From positions 310,001 through 374,000 of the forward strand of contig NC_014654.1 in NCBI RefSeq assembly GCF_000166415.1: DNA of 64,000 nucleotides. Reading direction: 5' to 3'. The DNA is from Halanaerobium hydrogeniformans (GTDB lineage Bacteria > Bacillota > Halanaerobiia > Halanaerobiales > Halanaerobiaceae). The position numbers were made by a program, and so were the translations under genes. The number at the start of each line of letters is the position of its first letter. The stretch's first letter is position 1. Below the pieces are notes generated by a model. That model did no database searches, was not told where the DNA came from, and saw only the letters and a program-made list of their open reading frames with translations. Positions 8,346 through 17,299 of this stretch are shown here, piece after piece.

Positions 8346-10439
8346 ATGAATAAAGTAGAATATAATAGAGATATTCCAGTTGCAACCCAGGCTAAGTGGC
8401 AGAAAATTTTAAATATACTTGTTAAAACAGCAGATAGTTCAGATGCTTTAATCACCAGGTTTGACCCCCCATTTCTTGATGTTTTTAAAGCGAGTGAGAA
8501 TATTGAGAATATATTTAAAGAAGGTATGAGAGTTAAAGTATCAGGGCATTATTGTTATGATGTTATTAAAAATGATAAGAAAATTATGATTGTAAATGCT
8601 TTAGAAAATAAAAAATGGAAGGATTATACTGATGCTCAATCTGGTTTTAATGCCTATCTAGGATATCCTTTGAAATGGCCTGATGGCAAAATATTCGGTA
8701 CGCTTTGTATCCATTATAAAAAAGCACATAGTTTTTCTGAGCAAACTCAAGAGGTTATGGGGGAATTTAAAGAACTTATAGAGTCTCAACTTGAGATTAT
8801 CGATAAAAATAAAAAAAATGAAGTATTTCAATTAATTCACAATAATATAAAACAAGGAGTATGTTTACACAAATTAATTTACAAAGATGATAAAGCAGTA
8901 GATTATAAGATAATGAACGCTAACCCTGCTTATGAAAAAATATTGGGTATTCCCTTAAAAAAAGCAAAAGGTTCTTTAGGGTCAGAGATTTATAAAAATG
9001 ATAAGGCACCATATCTTAAAACTTATTCCCAGGTTGCGGAGACAGGTGAATCGCTAACTATTGAAAAATATTTTTCTCCTCTGAATAGATATTTTAATAT
9101 CACTGTTACTTCTCCAGAAAAAGGAAAATTTATCACCCTGTTTGAAGATATTACAGAAAGGAAAGAGAAAGAAGAAAAAATTAGTGAACAAAAAGAACAG
9201 CTTTCTGTTTCTTTTGAGCAGCTAAGCGCTTATAATGAAGAAGTTATGGCTATGAATGAAGAGTTAGAGCAATCTTTTGAAGAAGTAAATTTACTTAATC
9301 AAAGATTTGTGAATATGATTGAGCTTGTATCTAATATGGGAGACAAAACATTGCTCAGTAAAAAAGAATTCTTTTCTGATTTACTAAAAAAAGCTATAGA
9401 GATAATTCCAGAAGCTGATTATGGAAAATTATGCATAATAAATGATCAGGGCAAATGCCAATTTATAGATGCAGTTGGGCATGATATAAAAGCTCTGGCA
9501 AAAATAGCTTTTGATAAAAATTTGCTGTTTAATATTGAGAGTAAAGATATAAATGAGTCTCAAGGTTATTTTTTTAATTTAGATATGATGGAATCAGATA
9601 AAAAAGAACTCTTTTTGAAAGCATTAAAACCGATTAAAAGTTCTTTATATATAAATATTGTGATCGATGAGCAAACTTTCGGTCGAATCGGTCTTGATAT
9701 TAAAAATAAAAGCAGCTTAGATTTTAGTGATACAACTAAAAAAGTTTTAAAATCATTTTCAACTTTAGCTTCTTCTTTTTTCGCTTTTAAAAGATTCGAT
9801 GATTTACAGACTAATTTCACTAAAGAATTATTAACTTCAATTATAAAAATCATGGAAATGTATGATCTTTATACTAAGGGTCATTCAGAAAATGTAGCAA
9901 AGTTAGCTTCAGCAATAGCTGGAGAGATGAAGTTGTCTAAAAAAGCAATCAAAGATACTTACTGGGCAGGGTTGGTCCACGATATAGGTAAATTACTTAT
10001 TCCCCTTAATATTATTAATAAACAGGAAAAATTAACCGATCAAGAATATGAATTAATAAAAAAGCATCCAGTCTGGGGAAATAAGGCTTTAAGCAGTTCT
10101 AAAATATTAAAACCAATTGCTTATTTTATTCTGCATCATCATGAGAGATGGGATGGCAGAGGTTATCCTGAAGGGCTTGAAGAAAATGAGATTCCTTTAA
10201 TTTCACAAATTTTAGCAGTTGCAGACGCCTGGGATGCTATGTTATCTAAAAGAGCCTATCGTCAGTCATTAAGTTTTGAAGAGGCATTAGGGGAAATAAA
10301 AAAGAACAAAGAAACCCAATTTTCTCCTCAAGTCGTAGATGCATTTGTGAAAATTCTTGAAGATGATAAAATCGAAACTCTTCAACAAGATGTTTTAGAT
10401 AATGCAATTAATAAATCTAAAAATAGTGTTTTCTTTTAA
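8346..10439 (+). CDS. GAF-PAS-GAF-HD-GYP cyclic di-GMP phosphodiesterase
   Basis: A 697-aa protein that probably hydrolyses cyclic di-GMP. Order: GAF domain (about 5-150, with GHYCYD and LGYPLKWPDG), PAS domain (about 155-275, ending FEDITERK), coiled coil (about 275-325), a second GAF-like domain (about 330-480), and an HD-GYP domain (about 490-680). HDIGK lies at about residue 545 and HHHERWDGRGYP at about 597, matching the metal-binding HD-GYP consensus. The ATG at 8346 follows AGGTGG; earlier in-frame codons overlap the upstream gene. With the GGDEF gene upstream it forms a synthesis/breakdown pair, and the two PAS domains are alike, suggesting related inputs. Confidence 0.88.
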   Translation: MNKVEYNRDIPVATQAKWQKILNILVKTADSSDALITRFDPPFLDVFKASENIENIFKEGMRVKVSGHYCYDVIKNDKKIMIVNALENKKWKDYTDAQSGFNAYLGYPLKWPDGKIFGTLCIHYKKAHSFSEQTQEVMGEFKELIESQLEIIDKNKKNEVFQLIHNNIKQGVCLHKLIYKDDKAVDYKIMNANPAYEKILGIPLKKAKGSLGSEIYKNDKAPYLKTYSQVAETGESLTIEKYFSPLNRYFNITVTSPEKGKFITLFEDITERKEKEEKISEQKEQLSVSFEQLSAYNEEVMAMNEELEQSFEEVNLLNQRFVNMIELVSNMGDKTLLSKKEFFSDLLKKAIEIIPEADYGKLCIINDQGKCQFIDAVGHDIKALAKIAFDKNLLFNIESKDINESQGYFFNLDMMESDKKELFLKALKPIKSSLYINIVIDEQTFGRIGLDIKNKSSLDFSDTTKKVLKSFSTLASSFFAFKRFDDLQTNFTKELLTSIIKIMEMYDLYTKGHSENVAKLASAIAGEMKLSKKAIKDTYWAGLVHDIGKLLIPLNIINKQEKLTDQEYELIKKHPVWGNKALSSSKILKPIAYFILHHHERWDGRGYPEGLEENEIPLISQILAVADAWDAMLSKRAYRQSLSFEEALGEIKKNKETQFSPQVVDAFVKILEDDKIETLQQDVLDNAINKSKNSVFF

Positions 10440-10555
10440 AAAGCAGAAGTTGGTATATTAAGCTTGGATGAAAGATCCAATATAATTAGGGCAGATAATT
10501 ATTCTATTATTCATCAAAATAAAGAGATTAAAGTCATTTTTGCTATTTACATTTT

Positions 10556-10883
10556 ATGTTTAGAGATATTATAATAATATTGAAATATCAGAATAAATTT
10601 GAAGAAGATTTTATCTGGATTTCTGCCTGGATATTAGGGAATAAGCTGGTTAAAGACAAAATATGTGATGAAGAAATAGAACAAAAAATATTTGATGGAT
10701 ATGGAAGTTTAAAAAACAATAAAATAACAGAAGCTTTTGGTTCCTGGCTTAAGTCAGTTCATGGAAATAATTTCTGATCCTGACCATGAAGATCATGAGA
10801 TGATGACTGAGTGGGCTGAGAGTCAGGGTTTTAAAGAATATGACTCTGAGCAAATAAAAAAGAATTTAAGATTTTATCTATAA
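10556..10883 (+). pseudogene. broken hypothetical gene fragment
   Basis: Two adjacent frames read as one acidic protein. 10556-10777 encodes FEEDFIWISAWILGNK through LKSVHGNNF, and 10761-10883 encodes SDPDHEDHEMMTEWAESQGF through LRFYL, with a one-base frame change near 10765-10780. No ribosome site or upstream frame continuation supports the N-terminus (a stop lies just upstream), so the gene also looks 5'-truncated. The family is not recognised. The stretch 10440-10555 holds nothing that I can identify. Confidence 0.5.
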
Positions 10884-10913
10884 TATTAGAAATTGTTAAG
10901 GAGTGGTAGCAGG

Positions 10914-11459
10914 ATGGATAAAATAAAACTATCAAAAACGCTTTCCTATATTCTTCGCCACCATCCAGAATCATTTGATTTGAAATTGGCTGCTGATGCT
11001 TCAGTAGAAACAGATGAGCTTTTAAATTCTCTAAAAAATAAATTTAAAAAAATAACTAAAGACGACCTGATCAAAGTGGTAGAAGCTGATCCTAAAGGTC
11101 GTTTTAGCTTTTTAGATGAGCAAAAAAGGATTAGAGCAAACTATGGTCACAGTATAGAAGGTGTCAATCCAGAATATGAGGCGGTTAAACCACCTGAGTT
11201 CCTTTATCATGGCACAACACCTGAGGCGAAAAATAAGATCTTAGCTGAAGGAATTAAACCGATGGGTAGAAATTATGTCCATCTAAGCGTAAATATTAAA
11301 GAGGCAAAAAAGGTTGCTCAGAGAAGAACAAATAATGAGCTAATATTTAAAATCAGGGCCTTAAAAGCCTATCAAGCTGGACAGGAGTTTTACAAAACTG
11401 CTGAAAATATATATTTGACCGATCAGATTGCTGCAAAATACCTCTTTTTTATAAAATAA
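10914..11459 (+). CDS. kptA: RNA 2'-phosphotransferase (KptA/Tpt1)
   Basis: A 181-aa protein of full family length. It moves an internal RNA 2'-phosphate to NAD+, giving ADP-ribose 1'',2''-cyclic phosphate. In eukaryotes this finishes tRNA splicing; the bacterial role is unsettled. The family signatures are present in order: LSKTLSYILRHHPE at the N-terminus, RIRANYGHS in the middle, YHGTT, and VHLS in the C-terminal NAD-binding part. The start at ATG 10914 is chosen because the protein begins MDKIKLSKTL as in homologues. No RNA ligase or splicing partner is nearby, so the context gives no help. Confidence 0.9.
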   Translation: MDKIKLSKTLSYILRHHPESFDLKLAADASVETDELLNSLKNKFKKITKDDLIKVVEADPKGRFSFLDEQKRIRANYGHSIEGVNPEYEAVKPPEFLYHGTTPEAKNKILAEGIKPMGRNYVHLSVNIKEAKKVAQRRTNNELIFKIRALKAYQAGQEFYKTAENIYLTDQIAAKYLFFIK

Positions 11460-11569
11460 TAAATGGAGATAGCAAAGGTTAATATATTTTTTTATAGAAT
11501 ATGTTTTATATAGCAGATTTTTGTGAAATAGATTAATCTTAAAAAGTAAAAGGCAGGAAGGTGAAAAAA

Positions 11570-12190
11570 ATGGCCACAAAAACAGAACTTCTGCTCATCA
11601 GACATGGTGAAACAGACTACAACAAAAACTCTATTATCCAGGGCCAGACGGATACAGAGCTTAATGAAAGCGGCATCATAAAAGCTGAAGAAACAGCTGA
11701 ATTCCTAAAAAATTATGAATTTGATCATATTTACAGCAGTGATCTTAAGCGGGCTAAAAAGACTGCATCATTTATTGCAGATAAGCTTGAGCTTGAGATC
11801 AAAGAAAGTAAAAAGATAAGAGAAATAGATTTTGGTGATTGGGAGGGCTTAAAACTCGAAGAAATAGTTGATCAATATCCTGATGATATGGAAGCCTGGA
11901 GAATTGATCCGCTGAACAATGGAGCACCTGGAGGAGAGAATATCACCCAGTTTGCAGCCAGAATAAAATCTTTTTTTGATCAGCTTTTAGAAAAACACAG
12001 GGGAGAAAAACTGATAGTTGTCACCCATGGTGGTGTGATAAAATTATATTTGCGAGAAGTTTTAGCAGTACAATCTAAAAGTTTTAAACAGTTTCAGGTA
12101 GATAATACATCGCTTACCGAAATTAAATTTTATGATGATGATGCTATTTTAAGCAAACTGAACTACGTGGTTGGAGAAAATTTTAAATAA
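11570..12190 (+). CDS. histidine phosphatase family protein (phosphoglycerate mutase-like)
   Basis: A 206-aa cytosolic phosphatase or mutase of the CobC/GpmB branch. The phospho-acceptor motif LIRHGETD is at residues 8-15 and the second catalytic His lies in VTHGGV near residue 152. YSSDLKRAKKTA is the typical third motif. ATG 11570 follows GGAAGG with good spacing; GTG 11561 is too close. The gene lies 14 bases before ilvE and is probably cotranscribed. The substrate cannot be decided; a CobC-type alpha-ribazole phosphatase is possible, but no B12-synthesis genes are in the window. Confidence 0.82.
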   Translation: MATKTELLLIRHGETDYNKNSIIQGQTDTELNESGIIKAEETAEFLKNYEFDHIYSSDLKRAKKTASFIADKLELEIKESKKIREIDFGDWEGLKLEEIVDQYPDDMEAWRIDPLNNGAPGGENITQFAARIKSFFDQLLEKHRGEKLIVVTHGGVIKLYLREVLAVQSKSFKQFQVDNTSLTEIKFYDDDAILSKLNYVVGENFK

Positions 12191-12204
12191 GGAGCGAACT
12201 ATCC

Positions 12205-13230
12205 ATGAAAAAGAAAGAACTAGATTGGGAAAAACTTGGCTTTGATTACCGAGAAATTGATAAAAGATATGTAGCTAACTATAGTGACGGAAAATGGGAA
12301 AATGGTACTTTAAGCTCTAAGTCAGATATTGTAATTAATGAAAGTGCAGGTGTTTTACAGTACTGTCAGCAGGTATTTGAAGGATTAAAGGCCTTTACTA
12401 CTAAAGATGGAAGTATTGTTACATTCAGGCCTGATTTAAATGCGGAGCGGATGATGGATTCTGCAGAAGTACTGCAGATACCACCTTTCCCCAAAGAAAA
12501 GTTTTTGGAGGCGGTTGATCTGGTTGTAGAGGCTAATGCTGAATGGGTTCCACCCTATGGAACAGGGGCAGCATTATATCTACGTCCCTTTATTTTTGCT
12601 TCAAAACCTGTGATCAGTATTGAGCCTGCTGAAGGATATCAATTCAGGCTTTTTGGAACTCCAGTTGGCCCCTATTTTAAAGGAGGAGTCAATCCTTTAA
12701 CCCTCTGTGTAAGTGAATATGATAGAGCAGCTCCCAGGGGTACAGGTAATATAAAAGCAGGCTTAAATTATGCTATGAGCTTAAGGGCCCATATTGAAGC
12801 ACATGAAAATGGTTTTGATGAAAATATGTATTTAGATGCTGAAACTAGAACATTTGTCGAAGAAACAGGTGGAGCTAACTTCATCTTTGTAACAAAGGAT
12901 AAGGAGATTGTTACACCAAAGTCAGAAACTATTCTTCCTTCCATAACAAAGAGATCAATCCTTTATATAGCTGAAAATAGGCTTGGTCTAAAGGTAAGCG
13001 AGCGGCCTGTAAAGTTCGAAGAATTAGAGGAATTTGCAGAATGTGGAGTTTGTGGTACTGCAGCAGTTATCTCACCGGTCGGAAAAGTGGTTAATGAGGA
13101 TAAAGAGATCACCTTCCCAAGTGGTATGGAAGAAATGGGAGAGGTTACTAAAAAGCTCTATGATACACTAACTCAAATCCAGTTGGGAGATATTGAAGCA
13201 CCTGAAGGCTGGATCAGGAAGATTGTTTAA
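12205..13230 (+). CDS. ilvE: branched-chain amino acid aminotransferase
   Basis: A 341-aa PLP enzyme that transfers amino groups between glutamate and the keto acids of leucine, isoleucine and valine. It is of the longer class II BCAT type: YCQQVFEGLKAF near residue 55, RPFIFASKP near 130, the PLP-lysine in GTGNIKAGLNYA near 186, and ETGGANFIFV near 220. A clear AAGGAG site precedes the ATG. It lies in a run with a histidine phosphatase, an unknown helical protein and aroC, suggesting an amino-acid biosynthesis operon. Confidence 0.92.
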   Translation: MKKKELDWEKLGFDYREIDKRYVANYSDGKWENGTLSSKSDIVINESAGVLQYCQQVFEGLKAFTTKDGSIVTFRPDLNAERMMDSAEVLQIPPFPKEKFLEAVDLVVEANAEWVPPYGTGAALYLRPFIFASKPVISIEPAEGYQFRLFGTPVGPYFKGGVNPLTLCVSEYDRAAPRGTGNIKAGLNYAMSLRAHIEAHENGFDENMYLDAETRTFVEETGGANFIFVTKDKEIVTPKSETILPSITKRSILYIAENRLGLKVSERPVKFEELEEFAECGVCGTAAVISPVGKVVNEDKEITFPSGMEEMGEVTKKLYDTLTQIQLGDIEAPEGWIRKIV

Positions 13231-13269
13231 GCAGAGATATTAAAATAATGATGCTAAAAGGAGAAAAAG

Positions 13270-13599
13270 ATGCAGAATTATAGTAAAGATTTAAAAAAAG
13301 AAATCAGGCAACTAGCAAAAATAGCCCACAAAAGGGAACTGGAAAATGAACTTTCAGATCTGCAGGAGAAATTTAAAGAATGGGAAGATAAAAAAATGAA
13401 TGTCTTTGAATTAGACCATGAGATCTACATCTATCATGTCAAAATCTCGAGGGCTATTTTCAAACGCTATAATAATGACGGCCAACTAGATATGGTAGTA
13501 GCTTCTGCAGTGGCAAGGGGTATTATTGAAATTGAAGAACTGAGTGAAAAACTTCTTGATAGTCTTAAGGCTATCATAAATAGATTTGGTGGTGTTTAA
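13270..13599 (+). CDS. conserved helical protein of unknown function
   Basis: A 109-aa, highly charged and apparently all-helical protein with no signal or membrane segment. Recognisable stretches include KKEIRQLAKIAHKREL at the N-terminus, FELDHEIYIYHVKISRAIFK in the middle and VASAVARGIIEIEELSE towards the end. Small size next to aroC invites a chorismate mutase call, but I do not see the conserved chorismate mutase residues. It starts after GGAG, and its stop lies two bases before aroC, so cotranscription is very likely. Confidence 0.65.
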   Translation: MQNYSKDLKKEIRQLAKIAHKRELENELSDLQEKFKEWEDKKMNVFELDHEIYIYHVKISRAIFKRYNNDGQLDMVVASAVARGIIEIEELSEKLLDSLKAIINRFGGV

Positions 13600-13601
13600 A
13601 G

Positions 13602-14699
13602 ATGTCAGGTTCAGTATTAGGTGATTTGTTTAAAATTTCAACCTGGGGTGAATCTCATGGCAAAGGCCTTGGTGTAGTTATAGATGGCTGTCCCGCCGGC
13701 CTGGAATTGAATGAAGAAGATATACAGTCTGATTTAGATAGGAGAAAACCCGGGCAATCTCCTTTTACAACCCCAAGAAAAGAAGGAGATAAGGTAGAAA
13801 TCTTATCAGGGGTATTCAAAGCTAAAACAACAGGCACCCCGATTTCTCTTATAATATATAATAAAAATCAGCGTTCCAAAGATTACACAAAGCTTAAAGA
13901 TGTTTATCGACCCGGACACTCTGATTATAGCTATGATCTAAAATATGGTTTTAGAGATTACCGGGGTAGTGGTCGGGCTTCAGGCAGAGAAACAGCAGCC
14001 AGGGTAGCAGCAGGAGCTGTTGCCAGGAAAGTGCTGGCGGAACTGGGAGTTAAAATCAGGGCATATACTGCCTCTATAGGTCCGGTGAAGATCGATCCCG
14101 AGAACACAAAGATTGAAACCAGGCTGGATAATTTTCTCTATATGCCTGATCAGAAAGCCGCCAAAAAAGCCGAAAAATACTTAACAGAGCTGATGGAAGA
14201 TAATAATTCCTCAGGTGGAACCATTGAATGCAGGGTTGAAAACATTCCAGAGGGACTGGGAGAGCCTGTTTTTGATAAAAGTGATGCTCTACTGGCCAGG
14301 GCAATCATGTCGATTGGAGCGGTAAAAGGTGTTGAGATTGGGAGTGGTTTTAAAGCTGCTGAGATGACAGGTCATCAGCACAATGACTTTTATCAGTACG
14401 ATGAGGATCAAGAAATAAGCAAGCTGACGAACAATGCCGGTGGTACTTTAGGTGGGATAACTGATGGTAGTGAAATAGTTTTAAGAGCTGCGGTTAAAGC
14501 TACTCCGTCAATAGAGAAAACACAATCGACGGTCAACAAAGCTGGAGAAAATATTGAATTGAATATCCACGGTCGTCATGATCCGGTAATAGTACCGAGA
14601 GCTGTTGTTGTGGTGGAAGCTATGACAGCTTTGACCCTGGTTGATTTACTTTTAAAACAGATGACAACTAGACTGGAATATATTAAAAAGGTCTTTTAG
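13602..14699 (+). CDS. aroC: chorismate synthase
   Basis: A 365-aa enzyme that converts EPSP to chorismate with reduced FMN, the last step of the shikimate pathway. The N-terminal signature GESHGKGLGVVIDG, RRKPGQSPFTTPR near residue 47, RPGHSDYSY with GFRDYRGSGRASGRETA near 105-130, and TNNAGGTLGGITDG near 277 are all intact. Length matches the family. No other shikimate genes are next to it. About 120 bases after the stop the cobalamin riboswitch begins, so the next genes are a separate unit. Confidence 0.95.
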   Translation: MSGSVLGDLFKISTWGESHGKGLGVVIDGCPAGLELNEEDIQSDLDRRKPGQSPFTTPRKEGDKVEILSGVFKAKTTGTPISLIIYNKNQRSKDYTKLKDVYRPGHSDYSYDLKYGFRDYRGSGRASGRETAARVAAGAVARKVLAELGVKIRAYTASIGPVKIDPENTKIETRLDNFLYMPDQKAAKKAEKYLTELMEDNNSSGGTIECRVENIPEGLGEPVFDKSDALLARAIMSIGAVKGVEIGSGFKAAEMTGHQHNDFYQYDEDQEISKLTNNAGGTLGGITDGSEIVLRAAVKATPSIEKTQSTVNKAGENIELNIHGRHDPVIVPRAVVVVEAMTALTLVDLLLKQMTTRLEYIKKVF

Positions 14700-14814
14700 A
14701 ATCTCAACTTAATTGCTAGAAATTATTTAAAAGTTGTTGTAATAGTTTTTAAATTATGATAATATTTTTTTAGATTAGGAATTTTTGATTAAAAATTAAA
14801 TATAATTAAATGGG

Positions 14815-15020
14815 TGAGCGGTTAATTCAAAAAGAAAATTTTTAAGTTGACTGCTTTAAAAGGGAAATCTGCATGAGTTAAAGCTGAGTGCTGCTTGTGA
14901 CAGTGCGGTCCCGCCACTGTAAGCGATAAAAGGGTCTTTCAATTACCACTTGATTATTAAAATAATCGGGGAAGGTGAAAGGTTAAGGTCGTGAGCCAGG
15001 AAACCTGCCTATTTAATCTG
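14815..15020 (+). promoter_or_regulatory. cobalamin (B12) riboswitch
   Basis: All main landmarks of the AdoCbl-type aptamer are visible in order: AGCGGT...ACTGCT, which can pair (14817-14854), AAAAGGGAA (about 14857), GCGGTCCCGCCACTGTAA (about 14905-14922), GGGGAAGG (about 14968), and the B12 box GCCAGGAAACCTGCC (14994-15009). A terminator follows at 15055, so B12 most likely causes early termination of the dehydrogenase/TrpD-like operon. The rest of 14700-14814 is A/T-rich sequence without an identified feature. Confidence 0.93.
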
Positions 15021-15054
15021 CAGTTTATTTAAATTGCTAGTGAATTATGGAAAA

Positions 15055-15090
15055 GTTCACAGCTCCTTAAGGGAGTTGTGGACTTTTTTT
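15055..15090 (+). terminator. terminator of the cobalamin riboswitch
   Basis: GTTCACAGCTCC pairs with GGGAGTTGTGGAC around TTAA (a few G-U pairs), followed by seven T residues. It lies between the B12 box and the dehydrogenase gene and is the likely OFF-state structure. Confidence 0.85.
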
Positions 15091-15125
15091 GATTTTAATA
15101 ACTAAACTAGATGAGGAGGCCAATT

Positions 15126-16175
15126 ATGCAGGCAGCAATATTAAACGAAAAAAAACAATTAGAACTAAGAGATCTGCCCAGACCAAAAATTGTACCAGGT
15201 GGTGTTTTAATTAAAGTAGTGGCAAGTGGACTCTGCGGTGCTGATTTAAAAATGATCGATAAAGGCCATAAAGCACTCACTTACCCCAGAGTTTTAGGCC
15301 ATGAGATCACAGGGATTATAGTTGAAAGTGAAACTAAAGAATTTAATAAAGGAGATAGAGTTCAAATAGCACCAGGTATAGTCTGTGGGGAATGTTATTT
15401 TTGTCAGCAGGGGATTACAAACCACTGTCAGGAGATTGAGATCTTTGGATTTACTGTAGATGGTGGTTTTAGGGAGTACATAGCTATTCCAGAGAAAGCC
15501 ATCAAAGCTGGAGTTTTAAATATAATTCCTGATAACTTAAGTTTTTCTGAAGCGGTTTTTGCCGAACCATTAGCCTGCTGTATTAATGGATTGGAACTGG
15601 CTCAATTTACTGAAAATGAGAGTGTTTTAATAATTGGAGCAGGTCCTATCGGTTGTTTAAAGGCAATGCTGGCTAAAAGTTATGGGGCAAAAAAGATAAT
15701 CCTAGCCGATAAATTAGCTAAACGGCTGGACTTTGCAGCTTCTCTAGAGCTTGATTCTTTGATTAATGTTGAAGAAAAGGCATGGCATGATATCGTAAAT
15801 AAAGCGACTGATGGCCGGGGGGTTGATTTGATAGTTTTGGCATCAAGTCATGTAAGTGTTGATCATTCTTTAACAGGATTATTAAATAAGCGGGGTAAGA
15901 TCTTATTGTTTTCGGGTTTTGCTGATGGCAAAGAAAACTTAGAGATCGATGGCAACTTATTTCATTATGGTGAAATGGCTTTAATTGGAGCTTATGGCTG
16001 TACTGTTAAACAGAATAAAAAAGCTTTAAAGCTGATGGCTAAGCAAAAAATAGCAGTAAAAAAATTGATAACAGATCAAATTTCATTAAACGAAATTTTT
16101 AAAGGTGTAGAAAAAGCAAGAAATAAAGAAACAATCAAAGTTATCATCAAAGAAAATGAAGGAGGAAATGGATGA
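15126..16175 (+). CDS. zinc-binding medium-chain dehydrogenase, B12-riboswitch controlled
   Basis: A 349-aa MDR-family alcohol/polyol dehydrogenase (sorbitol or GatD-like). The catalytic zinc ligands lie in SGLCGADLK and LGHEITG; structural-zinc cysteines are seen in CGECYFCQQGITNHC near residue 91. The NAD-binding motif is GAGPIGCLKA near residue 170. ATG 15126 follows AGGAGG. It is first in the riboswitch-controlled unit and overlaps the TrpD-like gene at ATGATGA, so the two are translationally coupled. The substrate is unknown. B12 control suggests a pathway that is unnecessary, or replaced, when B12 is plentiful, or a role in B12 itself. Confidence 0.85.
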   Translation: MQAAILNEKKQLELRDLPRPKIVPGGVLIKVVASGLCGADLKMIDKGHKALTYPRVLGHEITGIIVESETKEFNKGDRVQIAPGIVCGECYFCQQGITNHCQEIEIFGFTVDGGFREYIAIPEKAIKAGVLNIIPDNLSFSEAVFAEPLACCINGLELAQFTENESVLIIGAGPIGCLKAMLAKSYGAKKIILADKLAKRLDFAASLELDSLINVEEKAWHDIVNKATDGRGVDLIVLASSHVSVDHSLTGLLNKRGKILLFSGFADGKENLEIDGNLFHYGEMALIGAYGCTVKQNKKALKLMAKQKIAVKKLITDQISLNEIFKGVEKARNKETIKVIIKENEGGNG

Positions 16176-17287
16176 TGAATGAAGTAGTAAACAGCAAGCA
16201 GTTTGGCCAAAGTATAAGTGGATTAATCGAAGGAAAGGATTTTTCCCGAGCAGAGATGGAAGGACTTTTTACTCAAGTGCTTTTAGACCAACAATCAGAA
16301 ATGCAGCAGGGAGCTTTTTTAGCTGCATTAAAAGCAAAGGGAGAAACGGTAGAGGAAATAGCTGGAAGCTGGGATGCAATCTATAATTTAGATACCATCA
16401 AATTAACTCCTCAGCTGGAACAGCCTTTAGTAGAAAATTGTGGGACAGGAATGGATAAGCTAAATACTTTTAATATCAGTACTGCTGCCTCAATCGTTGC
16501 AGCAGCTGGAGGTGTAAACATGGCCCGGCATGGTTCAAGAGCGATCACTTCTAACTGTGGTACAATCGATATTTTAGAAGAATTAGGGGTTGGAGTTGAG
16601 TGTGCCCCAGAACTTATAGTAAAAAGCATCGAAGAAGTTGGAATTGGAGTCTTAAATGGTATGGACTCTAAAATACACCCTACGGCTTTAGGCAGGATAC
16701 TTGCCAGAATTTCCTTTGGCACAACTTTAAATATTGCAGCTTCTTTAGCGAACCCTGTTTATCCGAAATATGGGGTTCGGGGAGTATACAGCAGAGAGCT
16801 ATTAAAACCGGTAGCAAAAGTCATGCACAAAATAGGTTATAAAAAGGCCATAGTAGTTCATGGTTTAGCAGAAGATGGAATAAGCGGGATGGATGAAGCC
16901 TCAACTCTGGGCAGAAATCATCTGGTTGAAATTGATGAAACAGGTCAGCTCAAAGAGTACTCCATTGATCCACGAAGTCTGGGGATAGAAAAAGCAAGTA
17001 GCAAAGATATTCTTCCCTGCCAGGATAGGCAAAGTGAGGCTTTAGAGCTGATTAAAGTATTAAAAGGTGGGGGAGAAAAGGCCCGCTCAGATATTATAGC
17101 CCTCAATACAGCTCTGATCTTTTATCTAATGGATTATCATGATCAGCTTAAAACTGCCTATGAGGCAGCCAAAGAGATCATTAACTCAGGTAAAGCAATT
17201 AATAAGCTTAAAAAATGGGTTCAGGTGCAGAATTCAGAGCCTGAAAAGGGATTAAAAAAGCTGGATAGATTATTGGCAAAAATCTAA
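16172..17287 (+). CDS. TrpD-like phosphoribosyltransferase of uncertain substrate
   Basis: A 371-aa member of the nucleoside phosphorylase/anthranilate phosphoribosyltransferase fold. PRPP-binding motifs are clear: CGTGMD near residue 90, NTFNISTAASIVAAAGGV, and MARHGSRAITSNCGTIDILE. The metal-binding Asp-Glu lies in VHGLAEDGISGMDEAS. The region that contacts anthranilate in TrpD is changed: IHPTALGRILARISFGTTLN replaces HPA...VRRELGIRTIFN, and ASLANP replaces GPLTNP. I therefore doubt that it makes phosphoribosyl-anthranilate. No trp genes are near, and it sits under a B12 riboswitch with a zinc dehydrogenase and a 67-aa protein. A CobT-like role for another base is possible but unproven. 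Confidence 0.78.
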   Translation: MMNEVVNSKQFGQSISGLIEGKDFSRAEMEGLFTQVLLDQQSEMQQGAFLAALKAKGETVEEIAGSWDAIYNLDTIKLTPQLEQPLVENCGTGMDKLNTFNISTAASIVAAAGGVNMARHGSRAITSNCGTIDILEELGVGVECAPELIVKSIEEVGIGVLNGMDSKIHPTALGRILARISFGTTLNIAASLANPVYPKYGVRGVYSRELLKPVAKVMHKIGYKKAIVVHGLAEDGISGMDEASTLGRNHLVEIDETGQLKEYSIDPRSLGIEKASSKDILPCQDRQSEALELIKVLKGGGEKARSDIIALNTALIFYLMDYHDQLKTAYEAAKEIINSGKAINKLKKWVQVQNSEPEKGLKKLDRLLAKI

Positions 17288-17299
17288 AGGAGGTAAATA

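Noticed and set aside
13270-13599. Chorismate mutase next to aroC
   Set aside because: Size fits, but the conserved active-site pattern of AroQ/AroH enzymes is not visible; left as unknown.
16172-17287. Plain assignment as TrpD of tryptophan synthesis
   Set aside because: Anthranilate-contact motifs are changed, no trp genes are present and control is by B12.
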